A stretch of DNA of 10,333 nucleotides from Pseudomonadota bacterium (lineage in GTDB: Bacteria > Desulfobacterota > Desulfobacteria > Desulfobacterales > C00003060): contig JADFWI010000253.1 in NCBI GenBank assembly GCA_015222985.1, positions 1-10,333 on the forward strand, read 5' to 3'. Position 1 is the first letter of the stretch; each line of letters begins with the position of its first letter. This document shows, one piece after another, positions 1 through 6,464 of this stretch. Under the pieces are notes generated by a model that searched no databases, was not told the DNA's origin, and worked only from the letters and a program-made list of their open reading frames with translations. The position numbers and the translations under genes were made by a program.

Positions 1-308
1 AAGATGCTATCGGCAAACCGTATGATGCTCTCTCTTTGTGCGGTATTTGCATAATGGATGCAGTCACACCGAATCCGGTTTCGCGTCCGGATTAACAATT
101 CAAAGGTGATTGCCGTTGATCCCAGCTCAACGGAGAAGTAAAAGGGCTGACAGTCCTTATGGGCCGTCTGAACTTCATCCAGGAGACGATCCTCCACGGG
201 TATCCAGTACAGACCTTCCATCTGGGAAGGGCCATAACGCTCATCGAGATAGGACTTGAGCTTTTCATGGTCCTCTGGCCGGAGTTCATCGATACGGTAC
301 TGTTTCAT
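1..308 (-). CDS. Conserved-looking hypothetical protein, N-terminal part only (runs off the window)
   Basis: A leftward reading frame opens with ATG at 308-306 and stays open for 102 codons to the window edge, so the C-terminus is missing. The translation begins MKQYRIDELRPEDHEKLKSY and continues with a mixed charged/hydrophobic, soluble-looking sequence containing YGPSQMEGLYWIPVEDRLLDE and, further on, RNRIRCDCIHYAN. No signal peptide or membrane segment is visible, and I recognise no catalytic motif. An in-frame TGA lies upstream, so the ATG at 308 is the first credible start, although no good Shine-Dalgarno precedes it. The composition and the length of the open frame look like a real gene. 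It lies downstream of dnaK on the same strand but is separated from it by a terminator and a repeat cluster, so it is probably transcribed separately. No function is assigned. Confidence 0.72.
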   Translation of the reverse strand, partial: MKQYRIDELRPEDHEKLKSYLDERYGPSQMEGLYWIPVEDRLLDEVQTAHKDCQPFYFSVELGSTAITFELLIRTRNRIRCDCIHYANTAQRESIIRFADSI

Positions 309-380
309 TTCAGTTCGGGAAACCTGGTCAAGCTTTGGGACAGATCAGAGTTATTGGCTCTGCCATACTTGGTTCCATCG

Positions 381-509
381 AAATGCCTAGCCTAAATGTT
401 GGAAATGCCTAAAATGCCAAAAGTGCCTAAAGTTAAGAACAGAACGTGCAACCCCAATTTTAGGCATTTCTAATTTTAGGCACTTTAGGCATTTCCAATC
501 TCAGGCACT
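381..509. repeat. Cluster of nine TGCCTAA / TTAGGCA units in two opposing blocks
   Basis: Five units read rightward (around 381-389, 390-396, 401-413, 412-421 and 419-431; cores aaatgccta, gcctaaa, gaaatgcctaaa, aaatgccaaa, aagtgcctaaa). Four read in reverse (458-469, 474-484, 484-496, 501-509; cores ttttaggcattt, ttttaggcact, tttaggcattt, tcaggcact). The two blocks form an imperfect inverted repeat. Its best arm is a perfect 15-base match, ttggaaatgcctaaa at 399-413 and tttaggcatttccaa at 484-498. A transcript of either strand could fold into a long imperfect stem around 432-457. It could be a dispersed intergenic repeat, a remnant of a small mobile element, or a cluster of protein binding sites; the window alone cannot tell. 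Confidence 0.7.
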
Positions 510-610
510 CATGAGTTTACAAACGCCCGGCCCCCTTCAAGGGTGGCAGATCAAGGCCACGTCCTCTGAACCCGTGAACGCTTACGCTCTTTTGTATCAC
601 ACCATTAGAC

Positions 611-655
611 CACAATAAAGCAAAAATCCCGCATTACCGTCACTAATGCGGGATT
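611..655 (-). terminator. Rho-independent terminator after dnaK
   Basis: On the leftward strand, a perfect 12-base-pair stem (aatcccgcatta at 625-636 pairing with taatgcgggatt at 644-655) encloses a 7-base loop. It is followed by a T-rich tract, TTTTGCTTTATTG. It begins 25 bases past the dnaK stop codon, so it should end the grpE-dnaK transcript. Confidence 0.88.
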
Positions 656-680
656 CTTCCTTTCATTAACCAAGCAGATA

Positions 681-2618
681 TTACGATTTCTTATCGTCCT
701 TGACCTCCTCAAAGTCAGCATCAACCACATCCTCATCTGTTGAGGGCCCAGGTTCAGCCTGGGCCGAGGGGCCACCGGCCTCTGCTGATTCATCTCCAGC
801 CTGGCCCGCGGCAGAGGCCTGAGCATACATAGCCTCTGCCAATTTGTGAGAGGCTTGCATGAGTTCTTCATTCAGCTTATTGATCTCTTCAGTATCGGTC
901 CCCTCCATGGCCTTCTTCAACCGTTCCATAGCTCCTTCCAGGTTTGTCTTGAGTGTGGCGTCAACCTTGTCACCCAGTTCTTTCATGGACTTTTCGGTCT
1001 GATAGATAAGGCTGTCTGCCTGATTCCTGGCTTCAACCAGTCCTTTTTTCTTCTTGTCCTCATCAGCGTGCAGCTCGGCCTCCTTAACCAACTTCTCAAT
1101 TTCCTCTTCTGACAGGCCGCTTGAAGCCGTAATCTGGATCGATTGTTCCTTGCCCGTTCCCAGATCCTTGGCCGAGACATGGACTATGCCGTTGGCATCG
1201 ATGTCAAAGGTAACCTCGATTTGAGGAAGACCTCTGGGCGCAGGGGGAATTCCGACCAGTTCAAAGCGGCCCAGGGTCTTGTTGTATTCAGCCATTTCGC
1301 GTTCGCCCTGAAGTACATGGATGGAAACGGCCGGCTGATTATCAGCGGCCGTGGAAAACACCTGGCTCTTCTTCGTGGGGATGGTGGTGTTCTTTTCAAT
1401 CAGCTTGGTAAATACGCCGCCGAGTGTTTCAATGCCAAGGCAAAGGGGAGTAACATCAAGAAGAAGGACGTCCTGGACATCACCTTTTAAGACCCCCGCT
1501 TGAATGGCGGCGCCTGCAGCTACTACCTCGTCCGGGTTGACACCCTTATGTGGTTCCTTGTTAAAGATTGCTTTCACCTTTGCCTGGACGGCCGGCATAC
1601 GGGTCATGCCACCCACCAGGATAACTTCGTTGATGTCCGAGGGCTTCAAACTTGCGTCTTTGAGGGCAGTCTTACAAGGTCCAACGACTTTTTCCAGAAG
1701 ATCATCAACCAAGGCTTCCAGCTTGGCCCTCGTCAGCTTGATATTCAAATGCTTCGGTCCACTGGCGTCGGCCGTGATAAAAGGCAGGTTTACGTCGGTC
1801 TCCATAGAGGCAGAAAGCTCCATCTTGGCCTTTTCCGCACCCTCCTTCAGACGCTGCAAGGCCATTTTGTCATTACGGATGTCGATTCCCTGCTCCTTCC
1901 TGAATTCCTCGGCCAGATAGTCGATAATCCTTTGATCAAAATCCTCACCCCCTAAGTGGGTGTTACCATTTGTGGATTTTACCTCAAAAACACCTTCTCC
2001 GATCTCCAGTACGGAAATGTCAAAGGTGCCGCCGCCCAAGTCAAACACAGCTATCTTTTCATCTTTCTTCTTGTCGAGCCCATAGGCCAGAGAAGCTGCA
2101 GTCGGCTCATTAATGATCCGCAAAACGTTAAGTCCTGCGATCTTGCCTGCATCCTTGGTGGCCTGCCGCTGGCTGTCATTAAAATAGGCGGGCACGGTGA
2201 CTACTGCTTCGGTGACCTTCTCACCCAGGTATTCCTCTGCCGTTTTTTTCATGGATTGCAGGACATGAGCCGAGATCTCGGCCGGGCTGTAAGCCTTGCC
2301 CTGAATCTCCACATGTGCGTCGCCGTTGGCCACCTGTATGATCTTGAAAGGAGAGATGTCTTTGTCCTGCTGGACTTCTTTCGAAGCATACCTTCGTCCA
2401 ATAAGTCGCTTGACGGCAAATACCGTGTTCTCCGGATTTGTGACCGCCTGTCGCTTGGCCGCTTGGCCTACCAGGCGCTCCCCGCTGCCGCTCCACGCAA
2501 CCATGGATGGAGTGGTCCTTGCCCCCTCAGGGTTGGTGATGACTTTGGGATCCTTCCCTTCCATTATGGCTACACAAGAGTTGGTTGTGCCAAGATCGAT
2601 TCCTATCACCTTACTCAT
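681..2618 (-). CDS. dnaK: Chaperone protein DnaK (Hsp70)
   Basis: ATP-dependent cytosolic Hsp70 chaperone that binds exposed hydrophobic segments of clients, working with GrpE (encoded just upstream) and a DnaJ not present here. The 645-residue product has the normal family length. It shows the N-terminal signature IGIDLGTTNS (5-14), the second signature VFDLGGGTFDISVLE (191-205), the third VILVGGMTRMP (332-342), the interdomain linker DVLLLDVTPL (383-392), the substrate-binding beta domain and a helical lid. The tail ends in the typical DADFEEVKDD. An in-frame GTG at 2621 could start one codon earlier, but the ATG at 2618 is preferred. It gives the conserved MSKVIGIDLG terminus and sits 6 bases from a strong TAAGGAGG at 2625-2632. 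The gene is 63 bases after grpE with no obvious separate promoter, so it is probably co-transcribed. Nothing is missing or unusual in the protein. Confidence 0.98.
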   Translation of the reverse strand: MSKVIGIDLGTTNSCVAIMEGKDPKVITNPEGARTTPSMVAWSGSGERLVGQAAKRQAVTNPENTVFAVKRLIGRRYASKEVQQDKDISPFKIIQVANGDAHVEIQGKAYSPAEISAHVLQSMKKTAEEYLGEKVTEAVVTVPAYFNDSQRQATKDAGKIAGLNVLRIINEPTAASLAYGLDKKKDEKIAVFDLGGGTFDISVLEIGEGVFEVKSTNGNTHLGGEDFDQRIIDYLAEEFRKEQGIDIRNDKMALQRLKEGAEKAKMELSASMETDVNLPFITADASGPKHLNIKLTRAKLEALVDDLLEKVVGPCKTALKDASLKPSDINEVILVGGMTRMPAVQAKVKAIFNKEPHKGVNPDEVVAAGAAIQAGVLKGDVQDVLLLDVTPLCLGIETLGGVFTKLIEKNTTIPTKKSQVFSTAADNQPAVSIHVLQGEREMAEYNKTLGRFELVGIPPAPRGLPQIEVTFDIDANGIVHVSAKDLGTGKEQSIQITASSGLSEEEIEKLVKEAELHADEDKKKKGLVEARNQADSLIYQTEKSMKELGDKVDATLKTNLEGAMERLKKAMEGTDTEEINKLNEELMQASHKLAEAMYAQASAAGQAGDESAEAGGPSAQAEPGPSTDEDVVDADFEEVKDDKKS

Positions 2619-2624
2619 CACTTT

Positions 2625-2632
2625 CCTCCTTA
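2625..2632 (-). promoter_or_regulatory. Shine-Dalgarno that decides the dnaK start
   Basis: On the leftward strand TAAGGAGG ends 6 bases before the ATG at 2618 but only 3 bases before the alternative GTG at 2621. This spacing favours the ATG. Confidence 0.8.
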
Positions 2633-2681
2633 CAGCGTATGTTCAACCCTAATCAACTTGCAAAAAGCTGTCAGGTTCAAA

Positions 2682-3329
2682 CTAATGAACTGTTATCTTT
2701 GTTTCCGACTTGTCCCCGACACGCTCTGGTTTCACCTCGGCTTTGGCATCCGGCCTTTTTGAAACAACAACCATTGGGGGCCTGACCAGCCGGTCCCTGA
2801 GCATGTAACCCCTTTGAAGTTCGTGCAACACTGTATTTTCAGGGTGTTTCTCAGATTCTTCTTGAGCCACGGCCTGGTGGAAATTCGGGTCAAAGGGCTT
2901 TCCCAGTGTCTCGATACGGGCTACGCCGAATCTTTCAAGGCTGTCCATGAGCCCGTTTAATGTCATCTCCACGCCTTCACGAATGCCTTTAAAGGCATCC
3001 TCATTCTCTTCGTACTCCGTGGCAAGAGCCCGCTCAAGATTGTCTACAATCGGCAAAATCTCTTTGATAAGGGATTCATTGGCGAATTTTCTGAACTCAT
3101 TCATCTCCCTTTCGCTACGCTTCTTGTAGTTTTCAAAATCCGCCGTAACCCTTTGAAGGCGCTCATAATTGGCTTCAGCCTTTGCTTCCGCGGCCTTCAG
3201 GCGTTCTCGAAGGCTTTCCTTCTTATGAGCCTTTTCCTTTGCCTTGTGCGAGGTTTCCCCGTGCAGTTCCTCGGCCACTTCAGTCTCAGATGCTTCCCCG
3301 GATATGGCCTGGTCCTTGCTACCGGTCAA
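2682..3329 (-). CDS. grpE: Nucleotide exchange factor GrpE
   Basis: Co-chaperone that dimerises through a long N-terminal helix and releases ADP from DnaK, resetting the Hsp70 cycle. The 215-residue product has a charged, variable N-terminus (1-35), a long coiled-coil-forming helical region (about 38-105, including YERLQRVTADFENYKKRS), and the C-terminal beta-wing signature GKPFDPNFHQAVAQ followed by NTVLHELQRGYMLRDRLVRP (143-185). A polar tail extends past the usual VVVSK end. The start is TTG at 3329. AGGAG (3336-3340) lies 6 bases upstream, and the first internal Met (about residue 76) is inside the conserved helix. It is the first gene of the grpE-dnaK unit, behind a sigma70-like promoter. 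No hrcA precedes it and no CIRCE element (TTAGCACTC-N9-GAGTGCTAA) is visible, so its heat-shock control is not explained by the local sequence. Confidence 0.97.
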   Translation of the reverse strand: MTGSKDQAISGEASETEVAEELHGETSHKAKEKAHKKESLRERLKAAEAKAEANYERLQRVTADFENYKKRSEREMNEFRKFANESLIKEILPIVDNLERALATEYEENEDAFKGIREGVEMTLNGLMDSLERFGVARIETLGKPFDPNFHQAVAQEESEKHPENTVLHELQRGYMLRDRLVRPPMVVVSKRPDAKAEVKPERVGDKSETKITVH

Positions 3330-3390
3330 AAGGATCTCCTAACATCTACTTGATCTTGTTGAGTTTTGCGTTGATGGAAATTATGGAATC

Positions 3391-3419
3391 AAAATAAGAA
3401 TCACACAGGAGTTTGTCAA
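3391..3419 (-). promoter_or_regulatory. Sigma70-type promoter for grpE-dnaK
   Basis: On the leftward strand a perfect -35 hexamer TTGACA (3414-3419) is followed by a 17-base spacer and TATTTT (3391-3396). Initiation would be near 3384, giving a leader of about 55 bases before the grpE TTG. The bases CCCC precede TTGACA, so the -35 also contains the CTTGA core of heat-shock sigma32 sites. No CCCCAT-like -10 lies at the proper distance, so a housekeeping promoter is the better reading. Confidence 0.7.
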
Positions 3420-3460
3420 GGGGCTGTTCAACGAAGAAATGTGGTCCTTGGTTATTAACC

Positions 3461-4402
3461 CTAAGGATTCACCTGATGGGAGGCTTGTGCGGATCTGTAA
3501 AGATTTCCCTGACAAGTATCTCGACCCTCAAGGGTTTTCTGGATCAGGTAAAGGGTCTGTTGTTTCTGCAAGGCCCATGCAGGAGCAAGAAGCGCAGATG
3601 GATCAGGATCTCCGGTAAGACGCTGTATGATCATGTCGGGACAAAGACGTTCCATAAAAGCGACAACCCACTCCGCGTATGTATGCTGGTCAATGGTCTG
3701 GCAACCGCCTTCCTGGTAAAGCTGTGCCAGGGGTGTCCCTTTTGAGATATACAGACTATGGATCTTGATACCGTGTATCCCAAGGTCTGCAATGGCTGAG
3801 GCTGTATCAAGGATGTCCTCCTTCGATTCACCGGGAAGTCCTAAAATGACGTGCGCGCAAATCAGTATGTTTCGGCCCCGGGTCATGCGAACAGCACGTA
3901 GAAAATCTTCGAACGTGTGACCACGATTAATTATCTTCAGCGTTCTATTGTGTGCGGACTGAAGCCCATACTCCATCCAGACCATATGAGTCTCTGCGTA
4001 GCGCTCAATAAGACTGAGTTTTTCCTTATCGATGCAGTCCGGTCTTGTCCCAATAGCAAGTCCTACAATATCTGAGTCTGCCAGGGCCTCATCGTAGCGC
4101 TTTTGCAGGATATCACATGGCGCATACGTATTGGTAAATGCTTGAAAATATGCAAGGAACTTCTTGGCCTTGTAGCGGACAGCCAGTCGTGCCTTGCCTT
4201 GTTCAACCTGGTCCCTAATTGATTGGCTCCTGCCTCCTGCGCCGGAGCCTGAGCCCTTACTGTCGCAGAAGATACATCCAGCGGAAGATATTGTTCCGTC
4301 CCTGTTCGGGCAAGAAAAACCCGCATCTATGGTGATCTTCTGGACCCTGCAGCCGAATTCCTTCCGGAGATAACTGTTGAAATCATTATAGCGTTTTGCC
4401 AT
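3461..4402 (-). CDS. YhcC/TIGR01212-family radical SAM protein
   Basis: Probable [4Fe-4S] radical S-adenosylmethionine enzyme of the YhcC (TIGR01212) family, whose substrate I do not know. The cluster-binding cysteines are C31, C43 and C46 (CPNRDGT...GCIFC). This CX11CX2C spacing is typical of this family rather than the classic CX3CX2C. Other family features are YFQAFTNTYAP near 85-95, GLAIGTRPDCI, WMEYGLQS, the HVILGLPGES segment, and the C-terminal LTGDP. The length of about 313 residues is normal. The start is ambiguous: GTG at 4405 and ATG at 4402 are adjacent, with only a weak AGG upstream. The ATG is chosen here. The gene lies between the SRP RNA and the grpE promoter on the same strand. 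It ends 42 bases before the -35 of that promoter without an obvious terminator, so some readthrough into grpE is possible. Confidence 0.9.
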   Translation of the reverse strand: MAKRYNDFNSYLRKEFGCRVQKITIDAGFSCPNRDGTISSAGCIFCDSKGSGSGAGGRSQSIRDQVEQGKARLAVRYKAKKFLAYFQAFTNTYAPCDILQKRYDEALADSDIVGLAIGTRPDCIDKEKLSLIERYAETHMVWMEYGLQSAHNRTLKIINRGHTFEDFLRAVRMTRGRNILICAHVILGLPGESKEDILDTASAIADLGIHGIKIHSLYISKGTPLAQLYQEGGCQTIDQHTYAEWVVAFMERLCPDMIIQRLTGDPDPSALLAPAWALQKQQTLYLIQKTLEGRDTCQGNLYRSAQASHQVNP

Positions 4403-4423
4403 CACGGTTCACTAACCTGGATC

Positions 4424-4442
4424 CGGCGTTGGCGGAACGCCG
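4424..4442. repeat. GC-rich hairpin between the SRP RNA gene and the radical SAM gene
   Basis: A perfect 7-base-pair stem (cggcgtt at 4424-4430, aacgccg at 4436-4442) surrounds a 5-base loop. It lies 21 bases upstream of the radical SAM start. No T-tract follows on either strand, so it is not a canonical intrinsic terminator. It could be an mRNA leader structure or 3' processing structure, or incidental. Confidence 0.5.
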
Positions 4443-4517
4443 AAGATGACTGATTCTACCACGAAAGCACGAAGACGCAAAAAGGCAGGACTACACTAAA
4501 TCGCGGAACGATTTTAT

Positions 4518-4783
4518 ACTTGGTTGCGCACCCTTCGTTGAGCCCTTTCCACGGCGCCTCAAGTTGTCATGTTTTGGCCGAAGCCGTGCCACGACACAGA
4601 CAGATTTACTTACCGCTGCTTCCTTCCGGATCTGACGGGGTTCGTAACCGTCTGTTACGTGGTGCCCGACCAGGGACACCTCTTGGGACATGGAACAATG
4701 GACCCGCAAAAGGGGATTCAGCCCCGCATAAGCGGATTTCGGGTGACAGGACACCGCTAGCTTCCCGCCTAGCGCAACCAAGT
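4518..4783 (-). ncRNA. ffs: Large bacterial SRP RNA with Alu domain (scRNA/6S-like length, about 266 nt)
   Basis: RNA scaffold of the signal recognition particle; with Ffh it targets nascent membrane and secreted proteins. The S-domain hairpin that binds Ffh is unmistakable on the leftward strand at 4636-4609, with the conserved tip CCGGAAGGAAGCAGC. The 5' part (4783-4712) carries the Alu-domain core, including GCUAGCGGUGUCCUGU and CCGAAAUCCGCUUAUGCGGG ending in GAAUCCC. It closely resembles the Bacillus-type RNA as I remember it. The two ends pair perfectly over 12 bases (4772-4783 with 4518-4529), which sets the boundaries and gives a length close to the roughly 270 nt of that class. A strong promoter sits at the matching distance upstream. 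Open frames of 60-105 codons crossing this region on both strands are chance. The exact 5' and 3' ends are inferred to within a few bases. Confidence 0.94.
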
Positions 4784-4789
4784 GTTGTA

Positions 4790-4818
4790 TTTATATCCCA
4801 ACGGGAGTTCGATTTCAA
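4790..4818 (-). promoter_or_regulatory. Promoter of the SRP RNA gene
   Basis: Leftward TTGAAA (4813-4818), a 17-base spacer and TATAAA (4790-4795) give a near-consensus sigma70 promoter. Predicted initiation about 7 bases downstream coincides with the outer end of the terminal helix of the SRP RNA (about 4783). This supports the RNA boundary independently. Confidence 0.82.
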
Positions 4819-4847
4819 CCGCAAAAAAAAGTGATGACCCTTTTCCC

Positions 4848-4876
4848 TTGACTTAGGGCTCGCCCAAAAATAACCT
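4848..4876 (+). promoter_or_regulatory. Possible tilS promoter
   Basis: Rightward TTGACT (4848-4853), a 17-base spacer and a poor -10, TAACCT (4871-4876). It is divergent from the SRP RNA promoter and about 37 bases before the tilS ATG. The -35 is good and the -10 weak, so confidence is limited. Confidence 0.4.
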
Positions 4877-4889
4877 CTTCGAAAACTTA

Positions 4890-4905
4890 AATATTTCGAA
4901 ATATT
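4890..4905. promoter_or_regulatory. Perfect 16-base palindrome at the tilS start
   Basis: The sequence aatatttcgaaatatt is its own reverse complement. It lies between the candidate tilS promoter and the ATG at 4913, where a bound regulator could block transcription or an RNA hairpin could cover the initiation region. It overlaps the alternative TTG start at 4904. AT-rich palindromes of this length can occur by chance, so the operator role is only a suggestion. Confidence 0.4.
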
Positions 4906-4912
4906 GAGTGCC

Positions 4913-6325
4913 ATGCTTGGAAAAAAAGAGTCTTTTTGCGCGGCCGTTGACGCTGTTATCCGCCGTTACCACATGTTGGAGTCTGGCGACACCGTTCTGG
5001 TCGGCGTATCAGGTGGACCGGACTCCGTCGCACTCCTTCACTGCCTCGTAGACCTCAGGACTGATTGGTCTCTTGATCTGGTAATCGCCCATCTCAATCA
5101 CCAACTTCGAGGAACAACTTCAGACCAGGAAGCAGCGTTTGTTGAAAGACTGGCTTCAAGGCTGGAAATTCCGTGTGAAAGCGGTTCAAGAAATGTGGGC
5201 TCCTATAGCGTCGAACACCGGCTGTCAATTCAGGAGGCAGCCAGAGACGTTCGTTACGCCTTTTACGATGAGGTGGCAGCCAAGCACTGGGCCAAGAAGA
5301 TCGCTCTTGGGCATCAGGCAAATGACAATGCCGAGTCCGTTCTTATGCACCTGCTGCGAGGGACAGGTCCCCGAGGGCTGGCAGGCATCCCGCCAGTGCG
5401 CGAAGGTCGCATTATACGGCCACTCATAGACATAACCAGGAATCAGATATTGCAGTTTCTGGAACAGCGCGGCCTGGAATATGTGCGGGATCATTCCAAC
5501 GTGGACATCAAATATCTCCGCAATAGAATCCGCCACCAACTCTTGCCTGCCCTCGAGAATAACTATAATCCCAGGGCGATTTGCGCTTTGACTCGCCTAG
5601 CCTCTATTGTGCGGAAAGAGGAGGATTTCTGGGATCAGCAGGTTGAAGATGCTTTTCAAAATCTTCTGTTGGAACAAACAACAGATCGTATAACTCTTTC
5701 GGCCCCGGGCCTGGCCGGTTTGCACCCAGCTCTGTTGCGGCGACTGGTACGCTTCAGCGTGTTGTCACTTAAAGGCAACCTGAAGCGACTGGGGCACAGC
5801 CACGTGGAAGCAGTGGCCCAACTCACCCGCCGGCCCATGCCTTCAGGATGGCTTGACCTACCCCACCAAGTTGGTGTGGTTCGTGATCGCGAGGAGGTCA
5901 CGTTCTTATTAGGGAAACCCGAAGAACCACCCCGTTTCCAATATCACATAGCCGGCCCAGGGACCACGTTCATCCGGGAAATTGGAACATTTCTCAGGCT
6001 CTCTGCTTGTGAGTCAAGCGAAGCGGCTGAGCCAGGAGAATACCCTCCCACCACGGCATTTTTTGACCTGCAGGCGGTATCTTTTCCGATAATTGTTCGA
6101 AATTTCAAGAAGGGGGACCGATTCAGGCCTCTAGGAATGTCAGGCTCTCAAAAGGTCAAGGCCTTTTTTATCAACCACAAGGTTTCAAGGTCAAAGAGAC
6201 AGCGTTGCCCTCTACTGCTCAGCAGCGGCAGGATCATATGGGTGGGGGGATACCGTATTGACAATTCAGCCAGGATTACGGAAAAAACGAAGAGAGTGCT
6301 GAAGGCCGAGCTCCTGCCGGAATAA
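4913..6325 (+). CDS. tilS: tRNA(Ile)-lysidine synthetase TilS
   Basis: Converts C34 of the tRNA-Ile CAU anticodon to lysidine using ATP and lysine, so the tRNA reads AUA and is charged with isoleucine. The product is about 470 residues, in the longer class with a C-terminal domain. It shows the PP-loop SGGPDS (33-38), HLNHQLRG (60-67), GHQANDNAES (133-142, the family's ATP/tRNA motif, usually HHADDQAET), and LLRGTGPRGLAGI directly after. The tRNA-binding middle domain follows, then the TilS C-terminal domain (VRNFKKGDRFRPLGM and later RIIWVGGYRID). An in-frame TTG at 4904 could add three residues. Neither start has a clear Shine-Dalgarno, and the ATG is preferred. It is the first rightward gene after the divergent SRP RNA and is separated from ftsH by 168 bases containing a good promoter. 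Confidence 0.95.
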   Translation: MLGKKESFCAAVDAVIRRYHMLESGDTVLVGVSGGPDSVALLHCLVDLRTDWSLDLVIAHLNHQLRGTTSDQEAAFVERLASRLEIPCESGSRNVGSYSVEHRLSIQEAARDVRYAFYDEVAAKHWAKKIALGHQANDNAESVLMHLLRGTGPRGLAGIPPVREGRIIRPLIDITRNQILQFLEQRGLEYVRDHSNVDIKYLRNRIRHQLLPALENNYNPRAICALTRLASIVRKEEDFWDQQVEDAFQNLLLEQTTDRITLSAPGLAGLHPALLRRLVRFSVLSLKGNLKRLGHSHVEAVAQLTRRPMPSGWLDLPHQVGVVRDREEVTFLLGKPEEPPRFQYHIAGPGTTFIREIGTFLRLSACESSEAAEPGEYPPTTAFFDLQAVSFPIIVRNFKKGDRFRPLGMSGSQKVKAFFINHKVSRSKRQRCPLLLSSGRIIWVGGYRIDNSARITEKTKRVLKAELLPE

Positions 6326-6413
6326 TCGATATCGCCTGGAAGAAAAAGGCCTTTATCCCCGGCGCTTATGGTAACCGTGGAACCCGGACTTTTTTGAGAA
6401 GTTACTAAAAAGA

Positions 6414-6442
6414 TTGAAAAGAGTTACATATTGTATTATATT
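6414..6442 (+). promoter_or_regulatory. Promoter of ftsH (and probably folP-cdaR)
   Basis: TTGAAA (6414-6419), a 17-base spacer and TATATT (6437-6442) match sigma70 consensus at five of six positions each. Predicted initiation near 6449 leaves a leader of about 45 bases that contains the 6465-6480 hairpin and the Shine-Dalgarno. Confidence 0.68.
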
Positions 6443-6464
6443 TTTTTTATTGATACTTAAAGCA

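Larger units (their letters stand above)
309..680. other. Gene-free interval between dnaK and the hypothetical gene
   Basis: About 370 bases contain no credible gene. From right to left they hold the dnaK terminator (611-655), a stretch with a near-palindromic segment at 571-585 (cccgtgaacgcttac), the TGCCTAA repeat cluster (381-509), and the leader of the leftward hypothetical gene. Short open frames here lack ribosome binding sites. I could not identify a convincing promoter for the hypothetical gene in this stretch. Confidence 0.6.

Noticed and set aside
381..509. CRISPR array
   Set aside because: Units are about 9-13 bases, occur in both directions, have irregular spacing and no spacers of uniform length.
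571..585. Near-palindrome cccgtgaacgcttac as an operator
   Set aside because: Only partial symmetry, and it lies downstream of the dnaK terminator with no adjacent promoter.
1956..2762. 268-codon rightward open frame antisense to dnaK
   Set aside because: It overlaps conserved DnaK sequence and spans the dnaK start and grpE end. Long antisense frames are common over dnaK.
3330..3460. CIRCE/HrcA operator or sigma32 promoter upstream of grpE
   Set aside because: No TTAGCACTC-N9-GAGTGCTAA match and no CCCCAT-like -10 at the right distance from CTTGA.
3443..3463. Terminator between the radical SAM gene and grpE (ccttggttattaaccctaagg)
   Set aside because: The stem is imperfect, weak and not followed by a T-tract on the leftward strand.
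4520..4834. Open frames of 60-105 codons on both strands between the radical SAM gene and tilS
   Set aside because: They lie across the SRP RNA and its promoter, have no ribosome binding sites and no recognisable protein features.
6345..6395. Terminator after tilS (aaaggccttt, then a run of six T at 6390-6395)
   Set aside because: The T-run is real, but the preceding bases form only short, bulged stems; not strong enough to call.
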